Source: Bacillota bacterium
GTDB lineage: Bacteria; Bacillota; Clostridia; Acetivibrionales; DTU013
Reading direction: 5' to 3'
NCBI GenBank assembly: GCA_023435745.1
Contig: JAEZMD010000001.1
Location: 1-64,000 of the forward strand
DNA: 64,000 nt
Shown: piece after piece, positions 16,469 through 24,801 of the stretch
Numbering within the stretch: the first letter of the stretch is position 1
Layout: each line of letters opens with the position of its first letter
Translations under genes and position numbers: made by a program
Notes under the pieces: generated by a model
Databases searched by the model: none
What the model was told of the DNA's origin: nothing
The model's input: only the letters and a program-made list of their open reading frames with translations

Positions 16469-18827
16469 CGGGACGGTTGTATATGGGGCGGCAGCGGATA
16501 ATATGATAGTTGTTGGCTACTCATTGAGTGGTGGAGTCACATCAATCTATGAAGGAGATTCTGTGACCCTAGCTTTAACTTGTCGGAATAAAAGTGGATC
16601 TGACAAAAGTAACGTTTTTGTAAGTATTGACGATTCTTCATCTTTTTATGGTAGCCCACTTGTTAGTAAAGAGCTATTTGCAACATTTATCAATGGTGAT
16701 AATCCAGAAGCGAATTTACCACAGCTTGTTTACAAAGGAACTGGTCATGAATTAACTCTGATATTTACATATAGCGATGGCTCAACTGAAACCGAAACCA
16801 TATATGTAAAAGAAGCTGTACCCACAGATAACTCTCCGTCTACTCCCGTGGACACCTCCAAATATGTGCCTAAGCTGGGCACTGCCAGTGCAGCACGCAT
16901 GCCAGTCATCACTGCGGGCAGCCCCTACAAGCTGAAGTACACTGTAAAAAACTCATCCGGCTATCAGGCCAAAAATATTGACATTTCATTGAAAATGGTG
17001 GATGAGACAAAAGCGCCGCTGGTGTTTGACAACTTTGTACTGCAACAGGCTGTGGACAGTATCAAAGCCAACGACAGCAAAGATATTACGTTTGATATCA
17101 AAATACTTAAAACCTCTCCTGAGGGAGTATTTCCTCTGAAGCTGAATTATGAATTTGATAACGCCTTCGGCCACCATTTCAGTACTTCCGAAACCGTATA
17201 CATCAGGATAGAGAACAACAATGTTGCTCCCAAGCTTACCGTGGAAAGCGTATCCCTCAAGCGGAGCGAGTCCCCGTCGGATGCTGTGCTGCTGGAGCTG
17301 AAGGTAAGGAACCTGGGGACTTTGGCAGCTGAAGATGTGAAGGTCACCCTGGGCGGGCTGAAAAGCGGCGGGTTTACTGCATACAATTCTACAGATGTAA
17401 AATTTGCCGGTAATATAAGCGGCAACGGCAGCAAGACGGTAAGTTACCAGTTACTTATGCCAACTTCAGGAGCGGCAGGAAGCAATGAGCTTTCTGCAAA
17501 GATTGAATATGAGGATGCCGCTGGGACAAAGTATACTGAGACAAACCAGATATTCGTACCCGCAGGTGAGGGTGAGGATACAAAGCCGGGTATAGCATTT
17601 GAAAAAATTGTGTCACCTCAAGCTGCCTTATCTGCCAATGATGATTTTTCCATCAGTCTGGATCTGAAAAACAACGGCGGTGCGTCGGCAAAAAATATAA
17701 AGGTTTCATTGACGACGGAGGCCGGAATCATCACAAAATCCATGAATCCTGTCTATGTGAGCAGTCTGGATGCAAAAGCGGCTAAGAACATCTCCTTCAA
17801 GCTGTTTGCGGCGGATGACGCGGCGACTAAAAATTATCCGGTTGCATTGAATGTGGAATACGAGGATATCTTCGGCGTCAAGTATAATGCAACGCAATAT
17901 GTCGGAGTGTTTGTTGAAAACGATGCAGGTAAGACAGTACCCAGGATTATTATTGATAATTATTCAATGGATCCATTTCCTGTTAATGCAGGGGATGATT
18001 TTAACCTGAAGATGTCATTCTTGAATACAAGTAAAACAGTGGATGTATCCAACATAAAAGTAACGGTTTCTTCAACTGACGGGGTCTTTACACCTACTGA
18101 AACGGGAAACACCTTTTTCCTTGAGAGTATCCCAAGCAAGCAGAATGTCGAAAGAGAGCTCCTGCTGCATGTTAAACCTGATGCGGAGCAGAAGTCATAT
18201 ATGCTGACAGTTGATTTTGAGTATGAGGATGACAAAGGAAATCCATACACGGCCAAGGAGACTATGAGCGTGCGAGTATTGCAGAGTCCAAGGCTTGTTA
18301 CCGGCCAGCTCAATCTTATGACGGATACCTTTGTAGGACAGCCGGTTCCTATCTATCTGGATTTCTACAATATGGGGAAGTCAATCCTGTATAACCTTAT
18401 GGTCAGTGTAGAGGGTGATTTTCAGGGACAGAATCTCAGCTATTATGTAGGCAATTTTGAATCGGGAAGAACTGACTTTTTTGACGTAGCTATCACTCCG
18501 ATGTCGGCGGGAACGCAAACGGGGAGTGTTCTATTCAGCTTTGAGGATGCCAATGGAAAACCGATCGAGGTACGGAAGGAATTCACACTGAATGTCACGG
18601 AAATGATGCAGGAAGGCCCAATGCTTGACGAAAACGGTATGCCGATCGACCCGGGTATAGGAAAGCCAGGAATGCCGGGAATGGACGGAATGCCGGGTGG
18701 CGCACCCAAAATAAGTCTGTGGGTATACATCATCATCGGTGTTGTTGTTCTGGGTATTGGAGCTGTTGTTTTTATCATATTAAGGAAGAGACATGTCAGA
18801 AGGAAGGAAATGAGTCTGGATGAGTAA
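16413..18827 (+). CDS. Membrane-anchored extracytoplasmic protein with repeated CARDB-like domains, partner of a MacB-type transporter
   Basis: An 804-residue protein with a signal peptide (1-25, cleavage near VYGA), then about five to six related Ig-like/CARDB (COG1361-type) domains. Their recurring pattern is NxGxxxAxNIxVSL ... YExxFGxxYxxT. A Pro/Gly/Met-rich hinge (GKPGMPGMDGMPGG) and one C-terminal membrane helix (about 775-797) with a basic tail follow. ATG 16413 follows GGGGGAG. Lying between the ATPase and the permease, and overlapping both, it takes the place that the HlyD-type adaptor MacA has in Gram-negative systems. It may gather or present substrate outside the membrane. Confidence 0.85.
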   Translation: MRKLTVVLVTLMLCLQVFSGTVVYGAAADNMIVVGYSLSGGVTSIYEGDSVTLALTCRNKSGSDKSNVFVSIDDSSSFYGSPLVSKELFATFINGDNPEANLPQLVYKGTGHELTLIFTYSDGSTETETIYVKEAVPTDNSPSTPVDTSKYVPKLGTASAARMPVITAGSPYKLKYTVKNSSGYQAKNIDISLKMVDETKAPLVFDNFVLQQAVDSIKANDSKDITFDIKILKTSPEGVFPLKLNYEFDNAFGHHFSTSETVYIRIENNNVAPKLTVESVSLKRSESPSDAVLLELKVRNLGTLAAEDVKVTLGGLKSGGFTAYNSTDVKFAGNISGNGSKTVSYQLLMPTSGAAGSNELSAKIEYEDAAGTKYTETNQIFVPAGEGEDTKPGIAFEKIVSPQAALSANDDFSISLDLKNNGGASAKNIKVSLTTEAGIITKSMNPVYVSSLDAKAAKNISFKLFAADDAATKNYPVALNVEYEDIFGVKYNATQYVGVFVENDAGKTVPRIIIDNYSMDPFPVNAGDDFNLKMSFLNTSKTVDVSNIKVTVSSTDGVFTPTETGNTFFLESIPSKQNVERELLLHVKPDAEQKSYMLTVDFEYEDDKGNPYTAKETMSVRVLQSPRLVTGQLNLMTDTFVGQPVPIYLDFYNMGKSILYNLMVSVEGDFQGQNLSYYVGNFESGRTDFFDVAITPMSAGTQTGSVLFSFEDANGKPIEVRKEFTLNVTEMMQEGPMLDENGMPIDPGIGKPGMPGMDGMPGGAPKISLWVYIIIGVVVLGIGAVVFIILRKRHVRRKEMSLDE

Positions 18828-20214
18828 AAAGGATTTAGTAAGACTTGCCTTAAAAAATTTCATGAGAAGGAAAACCAGATCCATTCTGACTATATTAGGT
18901 GTGCTGATTGGTACAGCGTCCATTGTTGTTATGCTTTCGCTTGGAATTGGTATGAACGTCAGCTTCCAGCAACAGCTGGAAAGTATGGGCAGCCTCAATG
19001 TCATTGATGTGAACCCATATTATTTCGAGGAGGACGGAAAAGGCGGAGGATATTCCAAGCAAACTGTGCTTGACGATAAGGCTGTTGCAAAGATAGCCGC
19101 GATAGAAGGGGTGGAAGCTGTAACACCATTCCTTCAGACGGGTCTGAAAATTGTATCTGGTAAATTCTCCATGTATGCGAATGTGATGGGAGTTGATCCT
19201 AAATCACTTGAGGCCTTTGATTATAAGGTGGCGGAAGGCAGACTGCTGACAGAGGATGATACGGCTTCACTGCTTTTCGGAAGTCAGACTCCTTATAATT
19301 TTTATAATCCCAGAGCCTCCAGCAACGGAGGAGGAAGGTACTACTTTTTTGGCGGACGCGGAAGCGGGGATGGCAGTGAACGGCCGGAGCCGGATGTCGA
19401 CGTATTGAATGACAAGCTCGTTCTGACATTTGATTACAGCTATGGAGAGCGCAGACCTGCCGGAGCCGGAGGATTAACGAACACCAAGCCGCCCAAGCTG
19501 TACAAGGTAAAAGGCGTAGGACTGCTGGAAGAGTCGCAGGATGAAAAATCATATTCGGTCTTCATGAACATAGAATACCTGAAAAAAATCATGAAGGAAA
19601 ACGAGAGAGCCCAGAGCTCACAGGGAGTGCGTTATAGCAGCAATCAGCAGGAAGGCTATCAGCAGGTAAAGGTAAAAGTTAAAAACATGAATGATGTGCA
19701 AAAGGTTCAGGATCAGATTAAAGCGATGGGTTATGGAGCATACAGCCTGACAGATGTGCTCAAGAGTATGCAGGAAACATCTTCGACCATGCAGGCCGTT
19801 CTCGGAGGGATCGGGGCGATTTCACTTCTGGTTGCCGCTCTTGGTATAACCAATACCATGATCATGTCCATCTATGAAAGAACCAGGGAAATTGGTGTGA
19901 TGAAGGTTTTAGGATGTATGCTGGGAGATATCAGAAACCTGTTCCTGTTTGAAGCCGGATTGATCGGGCTTCTCGGAGGAATAACGGGGCTTGCGTTCAG
20001 CTATGGCGCCTCGGCGTTATTGAACCGATTTGCAGCAGGAGGCCTTTTGGGCGGCGTGGGTTATGGCGGCGGACAAAGCGTAATCTCTGTGATACCTGTA
20101 TGGCTGTCCCTTGCATCACTTGGATTTGCCACGCTAGTCGGTCTGATCTCAGGCTTTATGCCAGCCAGACGTGCCATGAAGCTGAGTGCTCTGGAGGCGA
20201 TCAAGACAGAGTAA
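18820..20214 (+). CDS. MacB/FtsX-type ABC transporter permease
   Basis: A 464-residue permease: one N-terminal membrane helix (about 20-42, after the cytoplasmic LKNFMRRKTRSILTILGV), a large extracytoplasmic domain to about 320, then three helices of the FtsX domain (about 325-455) with ERTREIGVMKVLG between them. The extracytoplasmic domain holds a Gly/Ser-rich insert (about 165-215). It overlaps the upstream gene by 8 bases. A damaged copy of its last 13 codons lies at 21847-21886. Confidence 0.9.
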   Translation: MSKKDLVRLALKNFMRRKTRSILTILGVLIGTASIVVMLSLGIGMNVSFQQQLESMGSLNVIDVNPYYFEEDGKGGGYSKQTVLDDKAVAKIAAIEGVEAVTPFLQTGLKIVSGKFSMYANVMGVDPKSLEAFDYKVAEGRLLTEDDTASLLFGSQTPYNFYNPRASSNGGGRYYFFGGRGSGDGSERPEPDVDVLNDKLVLTFDYSYGERRPAGAGGLTNTKPPKLYKVKGVGLLEESQDEKSYSVFMNIEYLKKIMKENERAQSSQGVRYSSNQQEGYQQVKVKVKNMNDVQKVQDQIKAMGYGAYSLTDVLKSMQETSSTMQAVLGGIGAISLLVAALGITNTMIMSIYERTREIGVMKVLGCMLGDIRNLFLFEAGLIGLLGGITGLAFSYGASALLNRFAAGGLLGGVGYGGGQSVISVIPVWLSLASLGFATLVGLISGFMPARRAMKLSALEAIKTE

Positions 20215-20231
20215 ACACAGGGCGACGGTAA

Positions 20232-20268
20232 ACAAAGGAGGCGGGCAAAATCTCTCGCCCCTTTTTTG
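20232..20268 (+). terminator. Probable terminator after the MacB-like operon
   Basis: AAAGGAGGCG can pair, with a bulge, with CGCCCCTTT and is followed by a T-run (20262-20267). It lies 20-50 bases after the permease stop. Confidence 0.5.
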
Positions 20269-20289
20269 TGTTCATTTCTACTCTTTGCT

Positions 20290-20470
20290 GTCACCCCAGG
20301 ACAATCCCTTGTCTTTAAGTTCCTGTATAACGAGGCAACAAAGATATCCCCCACTTCTATAAGCGGCGGGTACCGATTTGGTTTTCACGCGGTGAGCATA
20401 TCTCCCAGGATGCATGGGCGAGCAGCAAGCAAAGCTTTCAACCAGCCCGCCTCGTTGAAACTCCGCTGAT
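20290..20470 (-). mobile_element. Remnant resembling an IS200/IS605 right end / omega-RNA region
   Basis: Read on the minus strand this stretch has ACGAGGCGGGC, then CATGCATCCTGGGAGATATG, CTCACCGCG, ACCAAATCGGTACCCGCC and a terminal hairpin CCGCTT-ATAG-AAGTGG followed by GGG. This order of short blocks and the closing hairpin resemble the non-coding right end behind tnpB in clostridial IS200/IS605 elements. No tnpA or tnpB coding trace is left beside it. The call rests on remembered motif order and was not searched. Confidence 0.4.
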
Positions 20471-20554
20471 GAAATAAATTTTTCTACAAACGAAAAATTT
20501 ATTTTGAATTATGTCGTTATAACCACATCCAGTTTGTACAATGACTCCCTTCGG

Positions 20555-20707
20555 TCAATGATATCTCACTGATAGCCAGCTTATATCCAATGTTTCCATG
20601 ATGCCGTCGTTGCCGCCTCGGCCGTTATTACATCCGTCTCCATTGTTTGTTCCACTACCGCCATCATCTTTTGAAAAATATTGGCCCCTAGACTCGTTGA
20701 TCTTCAT
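20555..20707 (-). CDS. Possible small protein coupled to the nuclease gene
   Basis: A 50-codon frame whose ATG (20707) overlaps the TGA of the upstream nuclease gene in an ATGA arrangement. The product begins MKINESRGQYFSKDD, then is rich in Gly, Asn and Asp (GGSGTNNGDGCNNGRGGNDG), and ends in a short hydrophobic stretch. I do not recognise it. The paralogous nuclease locus at 57812 has no equivalent, so this could also be a chance frame. Confidence 0.35.
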   Translation of the reverse strand: MKINESRGQYFSKDDGGSGTNNGDGCNNGRGGNDGIMETLDISWLSVRYH

Positions 20708-21573
20708 TTTAGATCTGAGAGTTTTGAATTCGGCAGCAAAGCTCTTAACGAAGCATGCATCTCATCGAACTTCTTTGCACGTATTTGCATACGCTTCCCG
20801 AGACGAGTTGCGAGATTACTGGCAAAAGTCCGACAAGCTACGCTGTTGTACAGTTGTAATGTACTCAGATGGAGCACATCAATGCTCTGCTTTTTTAGAA
20901 CTTCTGACCGAATAAGGTCTTTGCCTTGTTCAGACGGGCTGTTGTGATAGGTTAGGCTCTCATATTCAACTGCAATTTTCGCTTTCTTGTAATATAAATC
21001 CACAAAACAGCGATTTTGCCCAAGATGATTCTTAGCTTCACCTTTTAGTCTTATCTCATGATTGAATACTGCACCATTAAGCCCGTAGCCTCCCAAATTA
21101 TGAGGCAAGCCCAGAATCATATAAGCAATCGATTCCATGATTGAAGCAGAACCGTTTTCTACATGCTTCACCGCATTTTCGGCTTTCCGATGTCCCCAGT
21201 GTCCGGTAGTCTTTGCAATAAATGCACTGAGCTTTTGCTTTGTTGTGATAGCCTTAGATGGTTGTCCCGGAAGATGTGAACACAACTGTAAACCAAGCAG
21301 AATAAGCTGATGAATGCTCAATTTGTTAGAAAGCTCCAAAAACAACAACTCGGGTGAAGCTACCATCATGCCATTTCGGACTGTCACTGCACCGGACGGA
21401 AGAGGAGTCTTACATGAATGAACCTTTTTCCCGTTAACATAAAATCGAGAATTTTGCTCGAAAACGGTAATATCATTCATATTGTCTTCTTTGATCTCAT
21501 TACCGAGGACAGCTTCTATGTATGGTATATTCCATGCTTTGGCTGCTGAAAAATGACTCAAATAACCTTTCAT
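20704..21573 (-). CDS. AbiEi-like / DUF559-type putative nuclease, paralog of 57812-58675
   Basis: A 289-residue protein. The first part (KGYLSHFSAAKAWNIP ... LPSGAV ... MVASPELLFLELS) resembles AbiEi-type antitoxin/transcription-factor proteins. The last third (ASIMESIAYMILGLP ... CFVDLYYKKAKIAVEYES) has the Glu, Asp and Glu spacing of DUF559/Vsr-like endonuclease folds. It is closely similar over its length to the product of 57812-58675. The start chosen, ATG 21573, aligns the two proteins and lies 6 bases after a -10 box; there is no ribosome binding site, so the mRNA is probably leaderless. Substrate and role are unknown. Confidence 0.65.
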   Translation of the reverse strand: MKGYLSHFSAAKAWNIPYIEAVLGNEIKEDNMNDITVFEQNSRFYVNGKKVHSCKTPLPSGAVTVRNGMMVASPELLFLELSNKLSIHQLILLGLQLCSHLPGQPSKAITTKQKLSAFIAKTTGHWGHRKAENAVKHVENGSASIMESIAYMILGLPHNLGGYGLNGAVFNHEIRLKGEAKNHLGQNRCFVDLYYKKAKIAVEYESLTYHNSPSEQGKDLIRSEVLKKQSIDVLHLSTLQLYNSVACRTFASNLATRLGKRMQIRAKKFDEMHASLRALLPNSKLSDLK

Positions 21574-21579
21574 ATGTAA

Positions 21580-21608
21580 ATAATACACCGTGATGTTCAA
21601 ATCCGCAA
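21580..21608 (-). promoter_or_regulatory. Leaderless-type promoter of the nuclease-like gene
   Basis: On the minus strand TTGCGG (21608-21603), 17 bases, TATTAT (21585-21580), then only 6 bases to the ATG at 21573. A start of transcription about 7 bases after the -10 would fall on the A of the ATG. The paralog at 57812 has the same geometry. Confidence 0.6.
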
Positions 21609-21700
21609 TTTATGGGAAATATTTTTTGAAAAACAATGCATTTTTTTATTCCTTTCTGCGATAGGTTTACGTAATCAAGAGCTGTATTAAGTTATTTACC

Positions 21701-21830
21701 CCTAAACTTGTCAATTTGGGCACCGGCAGCAGTATTGGTGGCCTAGATTTGCATATTTGAGACAGGCGGTTTGATGGTCTGACTTGTATATTATAGCATC
21801 CAGCACAATCGCTAACCTAAACTTGTCAAT
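21701..21830 (+). repeat. Pair of 15-bp direct repeats in a gene-free stretch
   Basis: CCTAAACTTGTCAAT occurs at 21701-21715 and 21816-21830, 115 bases apart. Both copies are followed by related bases (TTGGGCACCGGCAGC and CTTAGCAGCCGTC). They could be terminal repeats of a decayed mobile element. Otherwise 21609-21846 shows no gene. Confidence 0.45.
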
Positions 21831-21846
21831 CTTAGCAGCCGTCTAA

Positions 21847-21886
21847 CATGAAGCTGAGCGTTCTTGAGGCTATCAAGACAGATTAA
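21847..21886 (+). pseudogene. Duplicate of the last codons of the MacB-like permease gene
   Basis: This 40-base stretch encodes MKLSVLEAIKTD and stop. It is a near copy of MKLSALEAIKTE and stop at 20175-20214, with six or so base differences. Either a second permease gene once stood here and was largely deleted, or the end was duplicated when DNA entered between the two copies. Confidence 0.65.
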
Positions 21887-21904
21887 TAACAAGAAAAACG
21901 AAAG

Positions 21905-21934
21905 GCAGGTTGTGAAATTGATCTCACAGCCTGC
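21905..21934 (+). terminator. Hairpin after the permease remnant
   Basis: GCAGGTTGTGA (21905-21915) pairs with TCACAGCCTGC (21924-21934), 11 bp with one G-T pair. It occupies the same place relative to the remnant as the terminator after the intact permease gene. Confidence 0.6.
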
Positions 21935-22015
21935 TTATTGGTGTGCGCACGGAGGGCGAACGTTCGCAGCGAAGCGCAGGGTGCGTAACTTGGGATAGAT
22001 TACTTCTAAATAAAT

Positions 22016-23686
22016 CTAGCACTTTTTATTTTCAAGGTCCGACTGACGTATCTCTTTTCTCTTGATCTTTCCGCTGATGGTTTTTGGCAATTCGTCGACG
22101 AATTCTATGATTCTTGGGTATTTGTAAGGGGCTGTGACCTTTTTTACGTGATTCTGCAACTCCTTGATCAATCCCGCGCTGCTGCTCCAGCCCTTTGCAA
22201 GAACGACAGTCGCCTTGACTACCTGACCTCTGACAGGGTCGGGGACGGCTGTGACAGCACATTCCATTACGGATGGATGCTCCATCAGTGCGCTTTCCAC
22301 TTCGAAGGGTCCGATACGGTAGCCGGAGCATTTTATAACATCATCGGACCTGCCGACGAACCAATAATACCCATCTTCATCACGCCAGGCCGTATCTCCG
22401 GTGTTGTATATCCCGTGATTCCATACCCTCGATGTGGCCTCCTCATCCCTGTAATACCCTTTAAAAAGGCCAGGAGGTAGGCCGCGATCCAGGTTTTTAA
22501 TGACAATGTTTCCCTCTACACCGGCGGGACAGGAACGACCGTCCTCGTCAACAATATCTATGTCATACAAAGGAGAGGGCTTTCCCATGGAACCCGGCTT
22601 TGGCGTAATCCATTGAAAATTGGCGCAGAGCACCGTTGTCTCAGTCTGACCGAAGCCTTCAATAATGCTCAGACCGGTTGCCTTCTTAAATTGGTTAAAG
22701 ACCTCCGGATTCAGCGGTTCACCGGCGGTACAGGCTTTTTTTATGCTGGACAGGTCGTATCCGGACAGATCCTCCTGGATCAAAAACCGATAAATAGTCG
22801 GCGGAGCACAGAAGGATGTAATTCTGTATTTTTCTATTACCTTCAGCAGTCTTTCCGGCACAAACTTCTCCATATCATATACAAATAGCGCAACACCGCA
22901 GATCCACTGTCCGTAAATCTTGCCCCAGCCGCATTTTGCCCAGCCCGATTCCGAAACGGTCAGGTGCAGTCCGTCCTCGCCAAGACGCTGCCAATAATGC
23001 GCTGTGACAATATGTCCCAGCGGATGATAAAAATCATGCAGCACAATTTTCGGCATGCCCGTCGTGCCGGAGGTGAAATACATCAGCATTTTATCATAGC
23101 CGCCTGCCGCCGCATCGCCGACGGGCCTTGTCCAGACGGCTGAGGCCTTGTCCAGCTCATCATCAAAGTCCAGCCAGCCCTCGCTGACACCGCCAACCAG
23201 AGCCTTGGATTCAACGCTGGGTGATTCGGCCAGTGCTTCCTCTACAAAGGATACGATTTCATGATCCGGCACAGATACGATCATTTTTACGGAAGCGGCA
23301 TTGTTTCTGTATACGATATCTTTTTTCGTCAACTGAACCGTGGCCGGGATCGATATGGCGCCGACCTTCTCAAGAGCAAGCGTGCAGACCCAGTAATGCC
23401 ATCGCCTTTTAAGCAGCAGCAGGACTACGTCGCCCTTATGTATGCCGTGGCAGGTAAAGAAGTTGGCCGCCTTATCACTGAGGCGTTTCATGTCACCGAA
23501 GCTGAAGATGCGTTCTTCACCGTCATCATTGCACCAGACCATAGCTGTTTTATTTGGCGTTTCCTCCGCCCAGACATCTATAACATCGTATGCGAAGTTA
23601 AAATTTTCAGGGAGATTGACCCTGTAGTTGGCCTTAAAATCCTCATAGGAATCGAATATCTCCCTTGGCAGAAACCTTTCAATCAT
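22016..23686 (-). CDS. Acyl-CoA synthetase (AMP-forming, medium-chain type)
   Basis: A 556-residue adenylate-forming ligase that activates a carboxylic acid to its CoA thioester using ATP. It has the P-loop motif YFTSGTTGMPK (about 210), the A5 motif EGFGQTETT, A7 YNTGDTAWRDEDGYYWFVGR, and the catalytic Lys near the end (KTISGKIKR). The overall order matches the medium-chain acyl-CoA synthetase group. ATG 23686 follows AAAGGAG by 8 bases and overlaps the stop of the XRE-cupin gene by 8 bases, so the two are coupled. The acid substrate cannot be read from sequence. Confidence 0.88.
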   Translation of the reverse strand: MIERFLPREIFDSYEDFKANYRVNLPENFNFAYDVIDVWAEETPNKTAMVWCNDDGEERIFSFGDMKRLSDKAANFFTCHGIHKGDVVLLLLKRRWHYWVCTLALEKVGAISIPATVQLTKKDIVYRNNAASVKMIVSVPDHEIVSFVEEALAESPSVESKALVGGVSEGWLDFDDELDKASAVWTRPVGDAAAGGYDKMLMYFTSGTTGMPKIVLHDFYHPLGHIVTAHYWQRLGEDGLHLTVSESGWAKCGWGKIYGQWICGVALFVYDMEKFVPERLLKVIEKYRITSFCAPPTIYRFLIQEDLSGYDLSSIKKACTAGEPLNPEVFNQFKKATGLSIIEGFGQTETTVLCANFQWITPKPGSMGKPSPLYDIDIVDEDGRSCPAGVEGNIVIKNLDRGLPPGLFKGYYRDEEATSRVWNHGIYNTGDTAWRDEDGYYWFVGRSDDVIKCSGYRIGPFEVESALMEHPSVMECAVTAVPDPVRGQVVKATVVLAKGWSSSAGLIKELQNHVKKVTAPYKYPRIIEFVDELPKTISGKIKRKEIRQSDLENKKC

Positions 23687-24257
23687 TTGTAGCGTCTCCT
23701 TTATCATACAATATAACGGTCAGGAACTTCCCTGGTCTGCCGTCTACAGCGGTCTGTCCGTGAGGGATCATCGGATCGAAAAAGATGGAATCGCCCGCAG
23801 ACATAATGATTTCAGTTCCTCCGAGAATGATCCGGATCCTGCCCTCAAGCACATAGTTATATTCCTGCCCTGAATGAGTCACCAGCGTCATTTTTTTATT
23901 CTCTTCCGGGTCAATAGTGACCAGCAGCGGTTCAAACATTTTACCTGCAAAATTATAGGCGGGGCTCTGGAAGCGGTAACCCTTGTAACGCTCGATATCG
24001 GGAGCCTCACCGGCCTTTGTATAAGAATAATTGTGGAGGTGAGGAGTAAAGCCTGTTAGAAGCTCTGTCATCTCGACGCCCAATATGCCTGCTATTTCAT
24101 ATAATGTGCTGATTGGGACTCCTTCCTCTGCATTCTCATATTTCAGATAGGTACCGACCGGTATATTCAGCCTGTGTGCCAGCGTATCGGCATTGATGTC
24201 TGATATTTCCCTGATTTCACGTATGCGGTCCGCTATTTGCTTAATTGACTGCGACAT
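23679..24257 (-). CDS. XRE-family transcriptional regulator with C-terminal cupin domain
   Basis: A 192-residue regulator: helix-turn-helix of the XRE/Cro type at about 8-62 (IREIREISDINADTLAHRLN ... EITELL type pattern), then a cupin barrel (about 110-185) with THSGQEYNYVLEG and DPMIPHGQTA. The cupin likely binds a small effector. ATG 24257 follows GGAGGAAATGT. It precedes and overlaps the acyl-CoA synthetase gene, which it most likely controls. Confidence 0.88.
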   Translation of the reverse strand: MSQSIKQIADRIREIREISDINADTLAHRLNIPVGTYLKYENAEEGVPISTLYEIAGILGVEMTELLTGFTPHLHNYSYTKAGEAPDIERYKGYRFQSPAYNFAGKMFEPLLVTIDPEENKKMTLVTHSGQEYNYVLEGRIRIILGGTEIIMSAGDSIFFDPMIPHGQTAVDGRPGKFLTVILYDKGDATND

Positions 24258-24414
24258 ACATTTCCTCCTGACCGAATTTGTTTTCTGTTGTTTCAATTAT
24301 TATCATAACATAAGATGGAACATCGGGACAGTGTGAACAAATTCAAATATTAACCAAATTTTAATTTTTTATTTCCCATCAATAGATATGATATAGGTGG
24401 AGGCAGTAAAAAAA

Positions 24415-24708
24415 ATGAACGATTACGAAAGACAACTCAACAAATCTGCCCGCTGCGGCTGTGTAGAGGCATATGAGGAGCTTATAAAGCCTCATAGAAG
24501 CAGAGTTTATATGCTTATGCTCAGCGAATGCGGAAATGAATTTCAAGCCAGCCAACTAACGCAGGAGGTCTTTGTCAAGGTTTATGAGTCGCTGTTGTCG
24601 CACGCGAACCGCAGCAGCCTGGTTTGTGATATTTACAGGACCGCGGATAAGATCATTCGGCAGAACTCCCGCATATCAGAAAAAAATGCTCTTGCGGCCA
24701 GCATGTAA
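24415..24708 (+). CDS. Sigma-70 region 2-only protein
   Basis: A 97-residue protein that matches region 2 of ECF sigma factors (CGCVEAYEELIKPHRSRVYMLMLSECGNEFQASQLTQEVFVKVYESL). It stops where the linker to region 4 should begin. ATG 24415 follows GGTGGAGG. A hairpin with a T-run overlaps the stop, so the gene ends here by design or the truncation is old. It could be a stand-alone region 2 protein, a decoy that binds core polymerase or an anti-sigma factor, or a decaying gene. Confidence 0.65.
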   Translation: MNDYERQLNKSARCGCVEAYEELIKPHRSRVYMLMLSECGNEFQASQLTQEVFVKVYESLLSHANRSSLVCDIYRTADKIIRQNSRISEKNALAASM

Positions 24709-24726
24709 AATGGCCTCTTTTTTTTC
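24696..24726 (+). terminator. Terminator overlapping the stop of the region 2-only gene
   Basis: GGCCA (24696-24700) and TGGCC (24711-24715) enclose the stop codon and are followed by TCTTTTTTTTTC. Confidence 0.65.
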
Positions 24727-24801
24727 AGTGGAAGCTATGGTAAAAATAATGTAGAATAATATTATCGTTGTGGGACAAGTTCTTAGCGAATGGGGATAAA
24801 A

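Noticed and set aside
24415..24708. Frameshifted full-length ECF sigma gene
   Set aside because: None of the three frames after the stop encodes a region 4 helix-turn-helix before the next gene.
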